From NCBI GenBank assembly GCA_032139905.1, contig JAQJDB010000006.1, positions 1,054,001 to 1,118,000 on the forward strand: a DNA stretch of 64,000 nt, given 5' to 3'. The first letter of the stretch is position 1. Each line of letters opens with the position of its first letter. The position numbers and the translations under genes were made by a program. Source of the stretch: Nitrospira sp. MA-1. Its GTDB lineage: Bacteria > Nitrospirota > Nitrospiria > Nitrospirales > UBA8639. Positions 46,265-55,749 of this stretch are shown here, piece after piece. The notes below the pieces were generated by a model that ran no database searches, had not been told where the DNA came from, and was given only the letters and a program-made list of their open reading frames with translations.

Positions 46265-47473
46265 TTACCGGTTTCGGACCGTCAGGGAATCCGTAGGGAG
46301 AGCAATGCGTTGGCGGGTATGGTCGGTGATGTTGCCGAGAGCTTTCATCACCCAATTGTCTGATTGCAGGGCTCCGACGACGGTCACCGGAGTCCCTTCT
46401 TTAGCCAGATGAAAGACGGCATCCATGTCTGTATTGGATAAGGCAATGCAGCCATTCGTCGTACTGTTGCCATTGGGTTGTTGTCCGTGAATTTCTATGA
46501 GACCTCCGATGCCGCGTCGCGCCGTCAGGCCGCCCTTGAGCTTGGCTTTCTGGAAGCGTCGACGATGCTCGTTGGTTGGATAATTGAGTAAGAGGGCTTT
46601 ATGGAATTTGGTGGATCCCGGTCCTTTCTTCTGCTGGATGTGAAACTGCCCCTCCGGTGTTGCGCCATCGCCTTCCTGTAACTTGTCCTGAAGTCCTGAA
46701 AACCCGAGATCAATGTAAAAACGGCGCAGCGGTTTTCCATTACGATAGAGCACGAGTTGGCGGGAGGCTTTGATAACCACGATGGCCGTGCCGCCTGTCC
46801 TTGAAGACCAATCCACTGTGTTAGTGGCCCAAAGGTTCCACTTGGCAAGTTGTGAGAGGGTTCCATACCGTTTCATTTGGGCCATGACATGAGCCTCAAC
46901 GGGTGCAAGAGAATCTCTTGCCTGTCCAAGAAGAATATGAGCGTGATTGTCAGGGTCTTGCCCGAGTCGAGAGGCGGCCTGGTTCAGTAACCCTTCTGTC
47001 ACGGAGAGTGCGCGCAGATTTCGTCGAACATCAAATATCCCGGTCAATGCCCGTAAACGGGTTACTTGCCGACGTTCAGATTCTAATGCGGTTGTCAGTT
47101 GCTGGTGTCGAGTGGATTTTTGGTGCTTGGAGACTTCAAGAAGGGCCGAGCCTTCTTGCAGCAGGTTTTGGTAGGTTGCCTGAAGCGTATGGGTGTCGGC
47201 GGTCGGCCACCAGCGCGCTTGTTCTCTTCGCCATTGCATCCGGAGATCGATGATGGCTTGATGAAATGCGCGGTATCGTTCCAGGGAATAAGCTTCCGCG
47301 CCATGGCTCCACACCTGTTGGTCGAGCAATTCAAGGTGAGGTGGGAAGATTTGGGGAAGGCGATCTGCCTTCCACCAGCCCACAAACAGAAAAGAAAACA
47401 TGATGAGGGCTCCAGCCGCCAGCCAAACTGCCGGTTGCTTGGCTGGTTGTCGGCCGGAGCCCCACCATCGCAT
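46265..47473 (-). CDS. L,D-transpeptidase (YkuD) with helical stalk, cassette 2
   Basis: A 402-residue paralogue of the 37388-38623 protein with the same order: membrane anchor (about residues 14-31, VWLAAGALIMFSFLFVGWW), helical stalk beginning LPQIFPPHLELLDQQVW, and a YkuD domain from about 230 (TAIVVIKASRQLVLYRNGK). Catalytic motif IEIHGQQP...TTNGCIAL. It starts 3 bp after its DUF4398 partner. Two such cassettes in 12 kb indicate duplication. Substrate is unknown. Confidence 0.9.
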   Translation of the reverse strand: MRWWGSGRQPAKQPAVWLAAGALIMFSFLFVGWWKADRLPQIFPPHLELLDQQVWSHGAEAYSLERYRAFHQAIIDLRMQWRREQARWWPTADTHTLQATYQNLLQEGSALLEVSKHQKSTRHQQLTTALESERRQVTRLRALTGIFDVRRNLRALSVTEGLLNQAASRLGQDPDNHAHILLGQARDSLAPVEAHVMAQMKRYGTLSQLAKWNLWATNTVDWSSRTGGTAIVVIKASRQLVLYRNGKPLRRFYIDLGFSGLQDKLQEGDGATPEGQFHIQQKKGPGSTKFHKALLLNYPTNEHRRRFQKAKLKGGLTARRGIGGLIEIHGQQPNGNSTTNGCIALSNTDMDAVFHLAKEGTPVTVVGALQSDNWVMKALGNITDHTRQRIALPTDSLTVRNR

Positions 47474-47476
47474 GTG

Positions 47477-48094
47477 TTATGCCTTCTTGTGTTTTCCGGT
47501 CTTCTGAATAGCCTGTGCGACCTGTTCAGTGACGCGGGAGGCTAAGGCTTGAACGGATTCGGCTTTAGCCTTTACGCCAATATAGTCTTCCGTGGCCATA
47601 ATGGCGTCAATTTCACCCAATGTGGTTTCTGCTGCTTGCAGGTCTCCCCGTAAGGCTTGCAGGTCGGCCTGGGTTCCCTTGCCCGCTGGCGCTTGGGCCA
47701 ACTGATTTTTGGCTTCTTCTAATGAGGTTTTGGCTAGGACCACGGCCCCTTCGGCACCGGTTTTCGCCAATTGCTTGCTGGCGATGGATTCGGTTTTGGC
47801 TTTTTCCGCATCCGCTACGACCTTGACCAAAATGGCATTTGCCACTTCATAGTTGCGTGTCAGCATAAAGGCATCGTCCTGCACTGCGATTTCTTCTTGC
47901 GCTTTTTGATATTCGTCCTCAGCAACACGCAAGGATTCAGGAGCATATTCCGCCGCACCGGCTTGCTTGGCAGCCTGAAGAGCTTGCAATGCCGAGTCAG
48001 TCCCCTGGATGGGTTTTTCGGCACAGGCCACGAGCATGATGCCGAATAACACTGCCAGAGCCGCCGTTTTAAATGATTGAATCATCATTCCCAT
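47477..48094 (-). CDS. DUF4398-like lipoprotein, cassette 2
   Basis: A lipoprotein of about 205 residues: signal FKTAALAVLFGIMLVAC with the cysteine of LVAC as lipid site, then an Ala/Glu/Lys-rich helical part (AEDEYQKAQEEIAVQDDAF, AVVLAKTSLEEAKNQLA), as in DUF4398 proteins. AAGGAGG lies upstream. ATG 48094 is 12 bases from it and TTG 48103 is 3 bases from it, so the start is not certain. Operon with the L,D-transpeptidase. Confidence 0.85.
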   Translation of the reverse strand: MGMMIQSFKTAALAVLFGIMLVACAEKPIQGTDSALQALQAAKQAGAAEYAPESLRVAEDEYQKAQEEIAVQDDAFMLTRNYEVANAILVKVVADAEKAKTESIASKQLAKTGAEGAVVLAKTSLEEAKNQLAQAPAGKGTQADLQALRGDLQAAETTLGEIDAIMATEDYIGVKAKAESVQALASRVTEQVAQAIQKTGKHKKA

Positions 48095-48103
48095 GTTTGT
48101 CAA

Positions 48104-49001
48104 TTTCCTCCTTCATAATTGAGGGAGAACACGTTCTCCCCCTTGGTTATGGTTGTACGAGCCCGGCCCACGATGCGTGAAAGGGGCGAATTACTCCCCC
48201 TCGTTTACGAAATCCACGGACTTATCAGAAAAGCACGGCGTTGTTTTATCCCTGGTATGCTTGGGTAAGACATTTTAGATAAGAGGAGCGTGAGTTCTTT
48301 TGTTCGCTTCCTGTTTCCTGAGCGGCTTTTTCTGCAAGTAAATATAATGAGCAAAGAAGATGCCATGAATCTGTGACCATAAAAGAGGACTAAGGGGAGT
48401 ATGACATGAAAAAAGAACCTCTTTTGAGTGAAAAACAAGGAAAATGATCGAACGATGCGGGATTACCCATGGACAGCATGTCCTGGTAAAGAAACTTTGT
48501 CCTGAATTTCTCTAAGAGAAGTAAATGAAAAATCAATTGGACTTTGCTGGGACGCATGGAAGTTTTTGGATCGGTGTGACATTAGTTTAGGAAGATCCAA
48601 TTTATTGAATAAGGGGATCGTTGAACTCCCGTTCGATGCAAGCCCTATTCAATCGGAGTTCTTATTTGTCCCGTAAAACTCTTTGTAAGAATGAAAAAAA
48701 AGGCTTGGAGACAGAAATTACGTTCAGTCTAAAAGCACGATGACGGCCAGAATGATCAACTCCGTGGTTGGAGGGGTTGGGCTATTCGGTCTTTAATAAG
48801 TGAGGCATGACATACGCGTGGAGGTGAGGTGTGAACAAGCGAAAGATGCGGGCAGGTAGACTGCTCGTGAAGCTGAAATCACTCGATTGCGGACCTGCCA
48901 CCCGGGCGGTAATGTTTCGATGGGTTATCAATCCCTTGAGGGTGTATTTCCCGCCGTTTGCGGCATAAACGATGCGTGTGAGCGAGTACATTGATAAGAG
49001 A
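48104..49001. other. Gene-poor stretch with small palindromes
   Basis: About 900 bp without a supported gene. It contains GGGAGAAC-AC-GTTCTCCC at 48123-48140, just upstream of the DUF4398 gene, which could be an operator or a hairpin, and a loose pair TTGAATAAGGG with CCCTATTCAA around 48604-48655. Composition is AT-richer than the coding flanks. Confidence 0.45.
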
Positions 49002-49026
49002 TGACCCACGGAGATTCCGTGGGTCA
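49002..49026 (-). terminator. Perfect hairpin after the 103-residue gene
   Basis: TGACCCACGGA-GAT-TCCGTGGGTCA, an 11-bp stem with a 3-base loop, lies 25 bp past the stop of the - strand gene at 49052, followed on that strand by TCTCTTATC. It is probably its terminator. Confidence 0.6.
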
Positions 49027-49051
49027 CGTGATGAACCTCGAACGGGGAAAC

Positions 49052-49363
49052 CTATCCGACTAGTTGCGCTACAAGATTTTGAGAAGACCGGTGGTTGTGT
49101 TTTCGGAGTTTAGTCCATTTGCCGGTAGTAGAAGGAATTGATTCTAAGGTCGGTTGGTTAGCATGTGTAGGCTGGTTTTTACCAGTTAGGGTATCTTCCA
49201 CCCGTTGAAGTTCATTGAGATGGGACTGGTGCTGTTCCAATTCCCAAGCCACCGCTTTTGAAAGTTGCGCCACCTGTCTTCGTAATTGGTTCATGGCGTG
49301 CTCATGTTGTAATAATTCGCTTTTGCGAGCCATGCTTATGTACCGGCTATCTACATACATCAT
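49052..49363 (-). CDS. Small coiled-coil protein of 103 residues
   Basis: Not recognised. ATG 49363 has GGAGGG 8 bases upstream. Residues 12-60 form a heptad-like helix (MNQLRRQVAQLSKAVAWELE, LNELQRVEDTL). The tail is Asn/Gln/His-rich and basic. No signal peptide. A hairpin follows the gene. It may be a small structural or regulatory protein. Confidence 0.6.
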   Translation of the reverse strand: MMYVDSRYISMARKSELLQHEHAMNQLRRQVAQLSKAVAWELEQHQSHLNELQRVEDTLTGKNQPTHANQPTLESIPSTTGKWTKLRKHNHRSSQNLVAQLVG

Positions 49364-50130
49364 TTGTTGAACCCTCCGTGTGGTGAAAACTTACACTTTC
49401 AATGAATTGATGAATTCGATTGCCCGTTGCTTTGTTAGGCAAAAGCAAATGGGTTGCCACATTCAATCTTGGTGAGGATTTGACGCGTAAGGCCTTGAAT
49501 ATTCAATGGAATTTTCCTGTTAAGTACTCAGCAGATTTATGCCAGATTTCTGAGATGGGTGAATGCGGGCAATGTTTTTTACAATGAGTACAACACGATT
49601 CATTTCTTGTTAAGCATCAGTAGAAGTGTGATTACATCTGCCATCAAGCGACAAGAACGTGGGAAAAATTTTCGACAAAACCTCGTATTCACGAGCTCTT
49701 TAATTTTGAGGCAGATTGGGACATGCTGTGGAATGCCTCACATTCCGAGTACCTTGCTGAAAATTTGAGAATTTGATTGCTTTTAAGCGATTTCTATTTT
49801 GGGATGGCTTTGAATTCATGTTATGAAGAAGAAAGAATGATGTGGATAATGATATTGAATATAATAGGGTTTTAGCTGTTATTATTGGTTTTGGTGCTGG
49901 AACGCATGCGTGTGTTTTCTCGGCAATCCTCCTGTTTCGCAAGGATAAATGGCGAAATTGACTCATTCTGCTCATTTGAATGTTTGGGCCAGCTTTCCAT
50001 ACGAAACAGATATCATCTTCCAATAGTTGAATTTGTGGTTTTCAATTTTCAAAAAAATCAAAGACTTTAGAAAGCCGCTTGAAATCCAATTGGTTGTCAA
50101 ATCGTTGAATTCAGCTTGGATATTGATTGA
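49364..50130. other. AT-rich gene-free stretch
   Basis: About 770 bp, clearly richer in A and T than the window average. All frames are short and lack ribosome sites. It probably contains the promoter of the following enzyme gene. I see no repeat or element ends. Confidence 0.45.
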
Positions 50131-50934
50131 ATGACAAATCCCAAAACCTTTTGCCAGAAAGAGGGTATCCCTATTAAAAAATTATCTTCAGCACAATTCC
50201 GCATGCAATTGCTGGATATTATGGCTCGGAAACATCATTGGGCCTGGCCACAGTTTGTCGGGCCATCCATGTCTAAACAGCAGCTCAAAATTCATTTCCA
50301 GCAGGAGTATATGTCATATGTTCGGGACTTCCCGGTATTCCTGGCCCGCATTCATGGGCAAAATCCTCCGTTAGAAGTCCGAAAAATGTTAGCCGAAAAT
50401 ATTTATGAGGAAGATACCGGGATGCTTTCATTGGGGACTTCACATCCAGAACTCTTTATGAGAATGATGGAGGGATTAGGGTTTCGCCCACGCGAATTTG
50501 AGAAGATTCAGTTGTTGCCTGCTACACGGCGGTATCGGTCATGGTTGGAGCGGATTTCTAATAGTTCGGATTGGGTCTTAGGCGCAGCCGTTTTGACGAT
50601 TTTTGTCGAAGGCAGCGTCAATGATCGTCAGGAACTGCTCCACACGGTCAAATCAAAAACTCCCCGGCAGATTCATGAAAAAATTAAACATCATCCATTG
50701 GTCAAGCATCAGGGGGTATCGCCCCAAGCCATGGATCTCATTCGAGCGCATCAAATGGTTGAGACCGGTCATCGTCATGATGCCTATGGGATAGTGGTCC
50801 GCTATGCCGGCACTCGTTCCCATCAAGAGAAAATTCTGGCCGCGATGAAAAAAACATTGGACCTTTGGCTTCGCTATCGAGATGGAGTTGCCCGTGCTTG
50901 TGGATTAAAGAAAAACGAGAGTGAAAACCGCTAA
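50131..50934 (+). CDS. Haem-oxygenase-fold (PqqC/TENA-like) iron-dependent enzyme
   Basis: A 267-residue all-helical protein. Landmarks of the iron-containing redox (HDO-like) family: HFQQEYMSYVRDFPVFLARI, ENIYEEDTG, VEGSVNDR and LIRAHQMVETGHRHDAYG, which supply Glu, His and Asp ligands for a di-iron or single-iron site. Members oxidise small molecules or fatty acids. The substrate here is unknown. Transcribed alone ahead of the CBS gene (125 bp gap). Confidence 0.82.
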   Translation: MTNPKTFCQKEGIPIKKLSSAQFRMQLLDIMARKHHWAWPQFVGPSMSKQQLKIHFQQEYMSYVRDFPVFLARIHGQNPPLEVRKMLAENIYEEDTGMLSLGTSHPELFMRMMEGLGFRPREFEKIQLLPATRRYRSWLERISNSSDWVLGAAVLTIFVEGSVNDRQELLHTVKSKTPRQIHEKIKHHPLVKHQGVSPQAMDLIRAHQMVETGHRHDAYGIVVRYAGTRSHQEKILAAMKKTLDLWLRYRDGVARACGLKKNESENR

Positions 50935-51060
50935 TACGATGAGCCCTTTTCCTTGTTATATTTGAAGATCGATAGAACACGAAAACGTTTTTCATCTGGA
51001 TCTTTTCGGGCATTTCCTCCACAATAGACTTTTCCAATTTTGAAGTAGGAGGGAAGAGAC

Positions 51061-51474
51061 ATGGCCACAATTGGGCAATTCATGACACGGAATCTGAGTT
51101 TTGTGACTGAAGATGCCAGCATTCAGGAAGCGGCTACACACATGTATATGAGGCGGATTGGTTCCATGTTGGTGAAGCAGGAGTCTGAATTTTCCGGAAT
51201 TGTGACCGAAACGGATGTAGTGCGTGCGGTAGCTGAACAACCTGCCCAGATTGAACGCTTGAAGGTGAAGGAACTGATGTCCAGCCCCATCATAACCGTA
51301 GACCGGAATATGTCTGTTCATTATGCCCGGGATCTTATGGCCGATCGAAAAATTCGTCACTTGGCTGTCACCGGAGAAAATGGAGAAATCGTTGGAATTA
51401 TATCTGTGCGAGATCTTTTGGCCTACTTTAAAACAGTAGCGAAGGAACTTAAAACATCTGAAGAGGATAAGTGA
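51061..51474 (+). CDS. Two-CBS-domain regulatory protein
   Basis: A 137-residue protein made only of a CBS pair: MTRNLSFVTEDASIQEAATH with FSGIVTETDVVRA, and ELMSSPIITVDRNMSVHYAR with IVGIISVRDLLAY. CBS pairs bind adenosyl nucleotides and act as energy sensors. A good ribosome site (AGGAGGG) precedes ATG 51061. It has no attached effector domain, so it must act on another protein. Confidence 0.93.
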   Translation: MATIGQFMTRNLSFVTEDASIQEAATHMYMRRIGSMLVKQESEFSGIVTETDVVRAVAEQPAQIERLKVKELMSSPIITVDRNMSVHYARDLMADRKIRHLAVTGENGEIVGIISVRDLLAYFKTVAKELKTSEEDK

Positions 51475-51548
51475 ACCTGGCTATAGCTGAGGAGGGAAGG
51501 TATTGAATCACTAAAATGATTGCTGGTGATGAGACATTTCTGGTGAGC

Positions 51549-52625
51549 TTACTCAATTTTTTCTGCCTCGGCTTGTTGAATCAGAAGGGTCAGACGTTCT
51601 TCTTCCTGACGAATCCGCGTAATCCGTTGCTCTATCCAGGGGCCGATGTGTTCTTTTTTTGATTTGGCTTGACCCTCCAAGACAGCAATTTCCTCTCGAA
51701 TCGCTTCACGCTGCTCTTTTAACCCCTCTATCTGTGCCATGGCGTCGGCTTTGTCAAAGATCAGTGATTCAGGATTACTCTCCCCGGCGTTTTCTTCTCC
51801 ATGCGGCAAATCTGGGGATTGGGGTGGCAAGACTCGAATGCCATCCTCTAGCTTGCGTTGATTCATGACGACGGGAGAGACAATTTCGATTCCGGCATTA
51901 TGTAACGTGGTGAGCATTTTCGCGCGAAGATTTGACCGTGCACTAAGAAGTTGCTTGACCTCCACTAAAAACCCCGACACCCGATAGGTTACGGAATAAT
52001 CGCCGAGTTCCATGATGTGGACGAACGGGTCTTTGAGATTGGCCGCAAGAGCCGATTCGGCTAGCAGTTTTTCAATGGTCTTGTGGGAAATATCATAACC
52101 TAACGATACTGTGGCGGAAACAATCGTGCCTGAGGAGCGGAGTACTGTAATCGGGTGAGAAACTAAGAATAAGTTGGGAAGAGTCGTGAGGTCGCGTTCT
52201 TCTGTTTGTATTTCCGTGTGAAACAAGCCCCGTTCTGTGACCCGGCCGAATTGATTTTCCACGCGAAGAAAATCACCCAATCGAAAACTTTGCATGCCCC
52301 GCAACATAAAGCCTGCCAGGGCATTCGAGACGAAGGTGGTAGAAGAAAGAGTAATGACTGCTGTGATCAACAGGGCCAGTAGTTGGAAAAGCTCTTTGTG
52401 CGTTTCTCTGTCGAGAGGCAGGGCCAGAAGAATGAGCACAATCCCGATCCCCACCAGCAACAACATTCCCACACGGGCTGAAAAACGATCTTCCTCCTTC
52501 AGTCCCCCATTGCGGCGAAAGAAAAACCAATGAGCAAACCATAAACCTGAGCTGACCAGTGCGAAGACGAATAAAATTGGGAGAAAGATCGGGAGAGCGG
52601 CAAAAAAGTGGTCAAGGAGCGTCAT
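51549..52625 (-). CDS. Mechanosensitive channel, MscS family
   Basis: A protein of about 358 residues with membrane segments at about 10-30, 52-70 and 82-115. The pore-lining helix and beta domain follow (FVSNALAGFMLRGMQSFRLG, then DFLRVENQFGRVTERGLFHT). The C-terminal 90 residues are a charged coiled coil (IEGLKEQREAIREEIAVLEG) beyond the usual vestibule. ATG 52625 is preferred to GTG 52649, though neither has a clear ribosome site. It releases solutes on hypo-osmotic shock. Confidence 0.88.
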   Translation of the reverse strand: MTLLDHFFAALPIFLPILFVFALVSSGLWFAHWFFFRRNGGLKEEDRFSARVGMLLLVGIGIVLILLALPLDRETHKELFQLLALLITAVITLSSTTFVSNALAGFMLRGMQSFRLGDFLRVENQFGRVTERGLFHTEIQTEERDLTTLPNLFLVSHPITVLRSSGTIVSATVSLGYDISHKTIEKLLAESALAANLKDPFVHIMELGDYSVTYRVSGFLVEVKQLLSARSNLRAKMLTTLHNAGIEIVSPVVMNQRKLEDGIRVLPPQSPDLPHGEENAGESNPESLIFDKADAMAQIEGLKEQREAIREEIAVLEGQAKSKKEHIGPWIEQRITRIRQEEERLTLLIQQAEAEKIE

Positions 52626-52808
52626 AATGTTCAGAACAGATAATACCACATTATGCCCGAATTCAGGGGTAGGATAAAGCTAAAAGAGCAATTGAATAAG
52701 TAGGAGGAGGGTAGGCCAAAAGGACTCCTCCTCGAATTCCCCTCTCCGTTCAGGGAAGCGAGTGGGAGTCTTTTCCTGGAGCCCACCAAAAATACAGAAA
52801 GTACAATC

Positions 52809-53267
52809 TTAAGCAAACCAGTTGAGTTGTCGTGAGGCTATGGCATCGGCCACGGCGGCGGTTAATTTTTTCCGATCCACCGGTTTGACCAAATAATCGG
52901 TTATGCCTTGTTTCATGAGTTGCGTGGCCAGATCGATATCGGGAAACCCGGTTAGGACGATCAACGGCACGCTGGGGTATGCACGTTGAAAATATTTTAT
53001 GGCTTCTATGCCATTGATATTGGGCATCCGAATATCCGTAATAACGACATCAATGATCATCGGATTCTCTCCTTCGTTGAGGATGTGGATAGCTTGCGCG
53101 CCGTCTTCCGCCTCCGCCACGTAATAGCCGTCCTTTTCCAAGGCCATTCGAACCACTTTTCGAATGGCGGCTTCATCATCGGCGACCAATACTCCGCCAC
53201 GATAGTTTTGGCCGGAAAACATTCCTGCCGTTCGTTGAGTGGTGCCCGGTACATAATTCGTGTTCAT
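52809..53267 (-). CDS. Single-domain response regulator (receiver only)
   Basis: A 152-residue CheY-like receiver with a 30-residue N-terminal extension. Phospho-acceptor Asp in VVITDIRMPNINGIEA, acidic pair in LVADDEAAIRK, switch Thr in IVLTGFPD, and the conserved Lys in YLVKPVDRKK. ATG 53267 is chosen because AAGGAGG lies 8 bases upstream; the longer frame to 53378 is not supported. There is no output domain and no sensor kinase beside it. Confidence 0.93.
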   Translation of the reverse strand: MNTNYVPGTTQRTAGMFSGQNYRGGVLVADDEAAIRKVVRMALEKDGYYVAEAEDGAQAIHILNEGENPMIIDVVITDIRMPNINGIEAIKYFQRAYPSVPLIVLTGFPDIDLATQLMKQGITDYLVKPVDRKKLTAAVADAIASRQLNWFA

Positions 53268-53666
53268 TGCGAATCCTCCTTGAAGCCTCGTATGAAGTTG
53301 AATGAAATCTCTCCCCCAAAAACCCAGCTGAACTCTTCCGTATAGTATGAAGCATGAATAACCATCAGTATCTTGCAACGAGTGTGCCCTGTTGGCCTGA
53401 TATGGGAATGTGGCCTTGTTTTGGATAACAGCCCTGAAAATTAATAGGAAACATGGGAAGGCTGTTTGGATTTTTTATGAACAGGAGGAGAAAGGTTCAA
53501 AGGAGATGTATACCGAAGATTCACCTCGTACCCATCGTAGGCATTTTGATTGAATGGAGCGACCTGAGAAGCCGGAGGAAAAATGAGCTCATTGAAGATG
53601 TGAAAATAGATTCTCCAAATTTTTGAGTTCGTTGTGATATGGCTTGAAGAGGGAAATTGGGTGGAG
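53268..53666. other. Gene-free stretch between receiver and methyltransferase
   Basis: About 400 bp. An 82-codon frame at 53441-53689 overlaps the end of the methyltransferase and has no ribosome site. No other structure was noticed. Confidence 0.45.
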
Positions 53667-54452
53667 TCACATTGTAAGCTTGCGGGCAATCACGGAGGTG
53701 GTGGAATGGTACAAGCCCCAATGGGTGGAGTTTTGTGAGAGTTTGACGTACTGTTGAATGTCCTCGGGTGAGCATAACCCGGTCTTTAAATATTCCTGTT
53801 CGAGGACCAGAGCCGATTCCGCCATTACTTTGGCCATTGGCGAATTTCCCGGACACAGATGCATGAGAGATTGAACCCTGACGATATGAAATCCTGATTC
53901 TTGCAGTGTGTGCGGAAGCCGGAGAGCATAGGCCGGATCTAATCCGACATTGATGAACATCTGGCAAATGGCTCGGTTCACTCTTCCTTGCGGCGTCTCT
54001 TGCTTCTGGTCGGGCAATGTTGCCGAGGTGAAGTCCGGTTCTTCGAATATCGCCCAGCCTCCTGGTTTAAGGAGAGAAAACAATTTTTTCAGAATGGCTC
54101 CCGCTTCTTGATTATGAATCAGGACATACCGGCAATGAAGGAGATCAAAAGATTGTTCTAATTGAACATTAAGAAAGGATCCTTGGTAAATTTGAACATG
54201 GGGAGCAACCTCATGGTGAAGATAGGTGATTTTCTGGTCGACACCCACAGCTAGTCCCGTCGGTCCAATTTGATTTCCCATCCACCGCAAAATGGATCCT
54301 GCCCCTGCCCCAAGCTCCAGACAATGCCACCCCGGTTGAATTCCCGTTTCTTCCAATAGCCTGATGGTCGTCGGATCGTTTGCGGCTTCAACCAATTGTA
54401 ACCGTCGATATTCACGGTCTTCAGATTTGTTGTCGAAAATATACTGACTCAT
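53667..54452 (-). CDS. Class I SAM-dependent methyltransferase
   Basis: A 261-residue enzyme. AdoMet motif I is LELGAGAGSILRWMG (about residues 45-60), with the acidic residue in AVGVDQK, motif IV region FDLLHCRYVLIHNQE and LLKPGGWAIFEEPDF. The start ATG 54452 shares a base with the stop of the flavoprotein gene (TGATG), so the two are translationally coupled. The substrate is unknown. Confidence 0.9.
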   Translation of the reverse strand: MSQYIFDNKSEDREYRRLQLVEAANDPTTIRLLEETGIQPGWHCLELGAGAGSILRWMGNQIGPTGLAVGVDQKITYLHHEVAPHVQIYQGSFLNVQLEQSFDLLHCRYVLIHNQEAGAILKKLFSLLKPGGWAIFEEPDFTSATLPDQKQETPQGRVNRAICQMFINVGLDPAYALRLPHTLQESGFHIVRVQSLMHLCPGNSPMAKVMAESALVLEQEYLKTGLCSPEDIQQYVKLSQNSTHWGLYHSTTSVIARKLTM

Positions 54453-55729
54453 CACCGTTCCTCTCCTGTCGGTTGTTTCATGATATCCAAGGCCGCATGG
54501 CATCCGGTCACATACCCTGTCGCCCAGGCCCATTGAAAGTTAAACCCGCCGATGCGGCCATCGCAGTCCAACATTTCTCCAATCACATAGAGCCCTGGCA
54601 TGTGTCGGGAGCCCATGGAATGAGGGGATATTTCTTCAAGAGGGACTCCTCCGGCCGTGACTTCGGCAAAGTTCCATCCACGTGATCCGATGATGGGAAG
54701 GCCAAGGTTCGTGAGTGTCTGGACCAGATTCCGGCGAGCCTCCTTGGATAGGAGATTAACCGGAGTGTCAGAAAGAGCAGGTTGTTGGATATCCGCCAGC
54801 ATAGTGGCTACACGCGTTGGTAACCGTTCCGCTAGTAGTGTGGGGACGAGTTTTCGTCCGGCCAGGGAAGCTGCCTGAATCAGCCATTTCTCCACATCTT
54901 GGTTGGAGGGTTGAGGGAAGCAATCGAGATGAAGACGGACATCCTCTCCTTGCGCGGCTGCGCGAACCCAAACCCGGCTGGTATCCAAAACCACCGGTCC
55001 ACTGATGCCGAAATGTGTCCACAACAAGCTGCCGGTGCGACGATCGATGGTTTTTCCGGCTACCGTAGTCGTGAGTGTTACGTCATGGGAAATGCCTGAT
55101 AGCTTTGCATGAAAAAACGAGGGCTCAAGGAGTAAAGGCACCAGGGCAGGATAGGTGGCGGTGACCGTATGTCCCAACTGTTGGGCCAATCCCCAACCCG
55201 ATCCATCGGATCCGGTTTTGGGGAGGGACCGGCCACCCGTCGCGAGAATGGCTCGTTTGGTCCGAAGCGTTCCATGGGAATGTTGGATCAAGAATTCCCC
55301 TCCTGCCCTGGTCAGGTCCCGAACGAGGTGGTGAGTCAAAAGAGAAACGTTCAGTGCCTCGCACCGCCTGAGAAGCCCATCGAGGACTGTTCGGGCTTTG
55401 TTGCTTTTGGGAAATAGTTTGCCGGTGGCTTCGGTCTGTAATGGGACCCCCAAAGAGTCAAACCATCGAACGGTGGCCTGTTCGTCGAAGCGTCGAAGAA
55501 TGCGTTCAATCAACTTTCTGTTCCCGTGAAAGTCGGAAGCGGTGACACGTTGATTGGTGACATTACATCGTCCCCCACCGGAGACGAGGATTTTGGCCCC
55601 GAGGGTTTTGGCGCCGTCCAAAAGAGCGATAGAAAGATTGGGGTTTGTCTCCGCAGCAAAAATGGCGGCTGCCAGCCCTGCTGCTCCAGCGCCGATGATG
55701 GCGATGTCGATATTTGAAGGCATAGGCAA
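54452..55729 (-). CDS. HI0933/YhiN-family FAD-dependent oxidoreductase
   Basis: A 425-residue flavoprotein: dinucleotide-binding motif IAIIGAGAAGLAAAIFAAE, then GAKILVSGGGRCNVTN, which is the family signature, and a C-terminal FAD-binding stretch ending GGFNFQWAWATGYVTG. The reaction in vivo is not settled for this family. It lies between two methyltransferase genes on the same strand (20-bp gap upstream, 1-base overlap downstream), probably one operon. Confidence 0.93.
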   Translation of the reverse strand: MPMPSNIDIAIIGAGAAGLAAAIFAAETNPNLSIALLDGAKTLGAKILVSGGGRCNVTNQRVTASDFHGNRKLIERILRRFDEQATVRWFDSLGVPLQTEATGKLFPKSNKARTVLDGLLRRCEALNVSLLTHHLVRDLTRAGGEFLIQHSHGTLRTKRAILATGGRSLPKTGSDGSGWGLAQQLGHTVTATYPALVPLLLEPSFFHAKLSGISHDVTLTTTVAGKTIDRRTGSLLWTHFGISGPVVLDTSRVWVRAAAQGEDVRLHLDCFPQPSNQDVEKWLIQAASLAGRKLVPTLLAERLPTRVATMLADIQQPALSDTPVNLLSKEARRNLVQTLTNLGLPIIGSRGWNFAEVTAGGVPLEEISPHSMGSRHMPGLYVIGEMLDCDGRIGGFNFQWAWATGYVTGCHAALDIMKQPTGEER

Positions 55730-55749
55730 CGTCGGGAGCGAGCGAGAAT

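Noticed and set aside
48782-49027. 81-codon - strand frame starting MTHGISVGH
   Set aside because: Its first codons are the stem of the hairpin at 49002-49026, which better fits a terminator; no ribosome site.
48104-50130. A mobile element or prophage remnant in the AT-rich gap
   Set aside because: No transposase or integrase fragment, terminal repeats or attachment-like duplication is visible.
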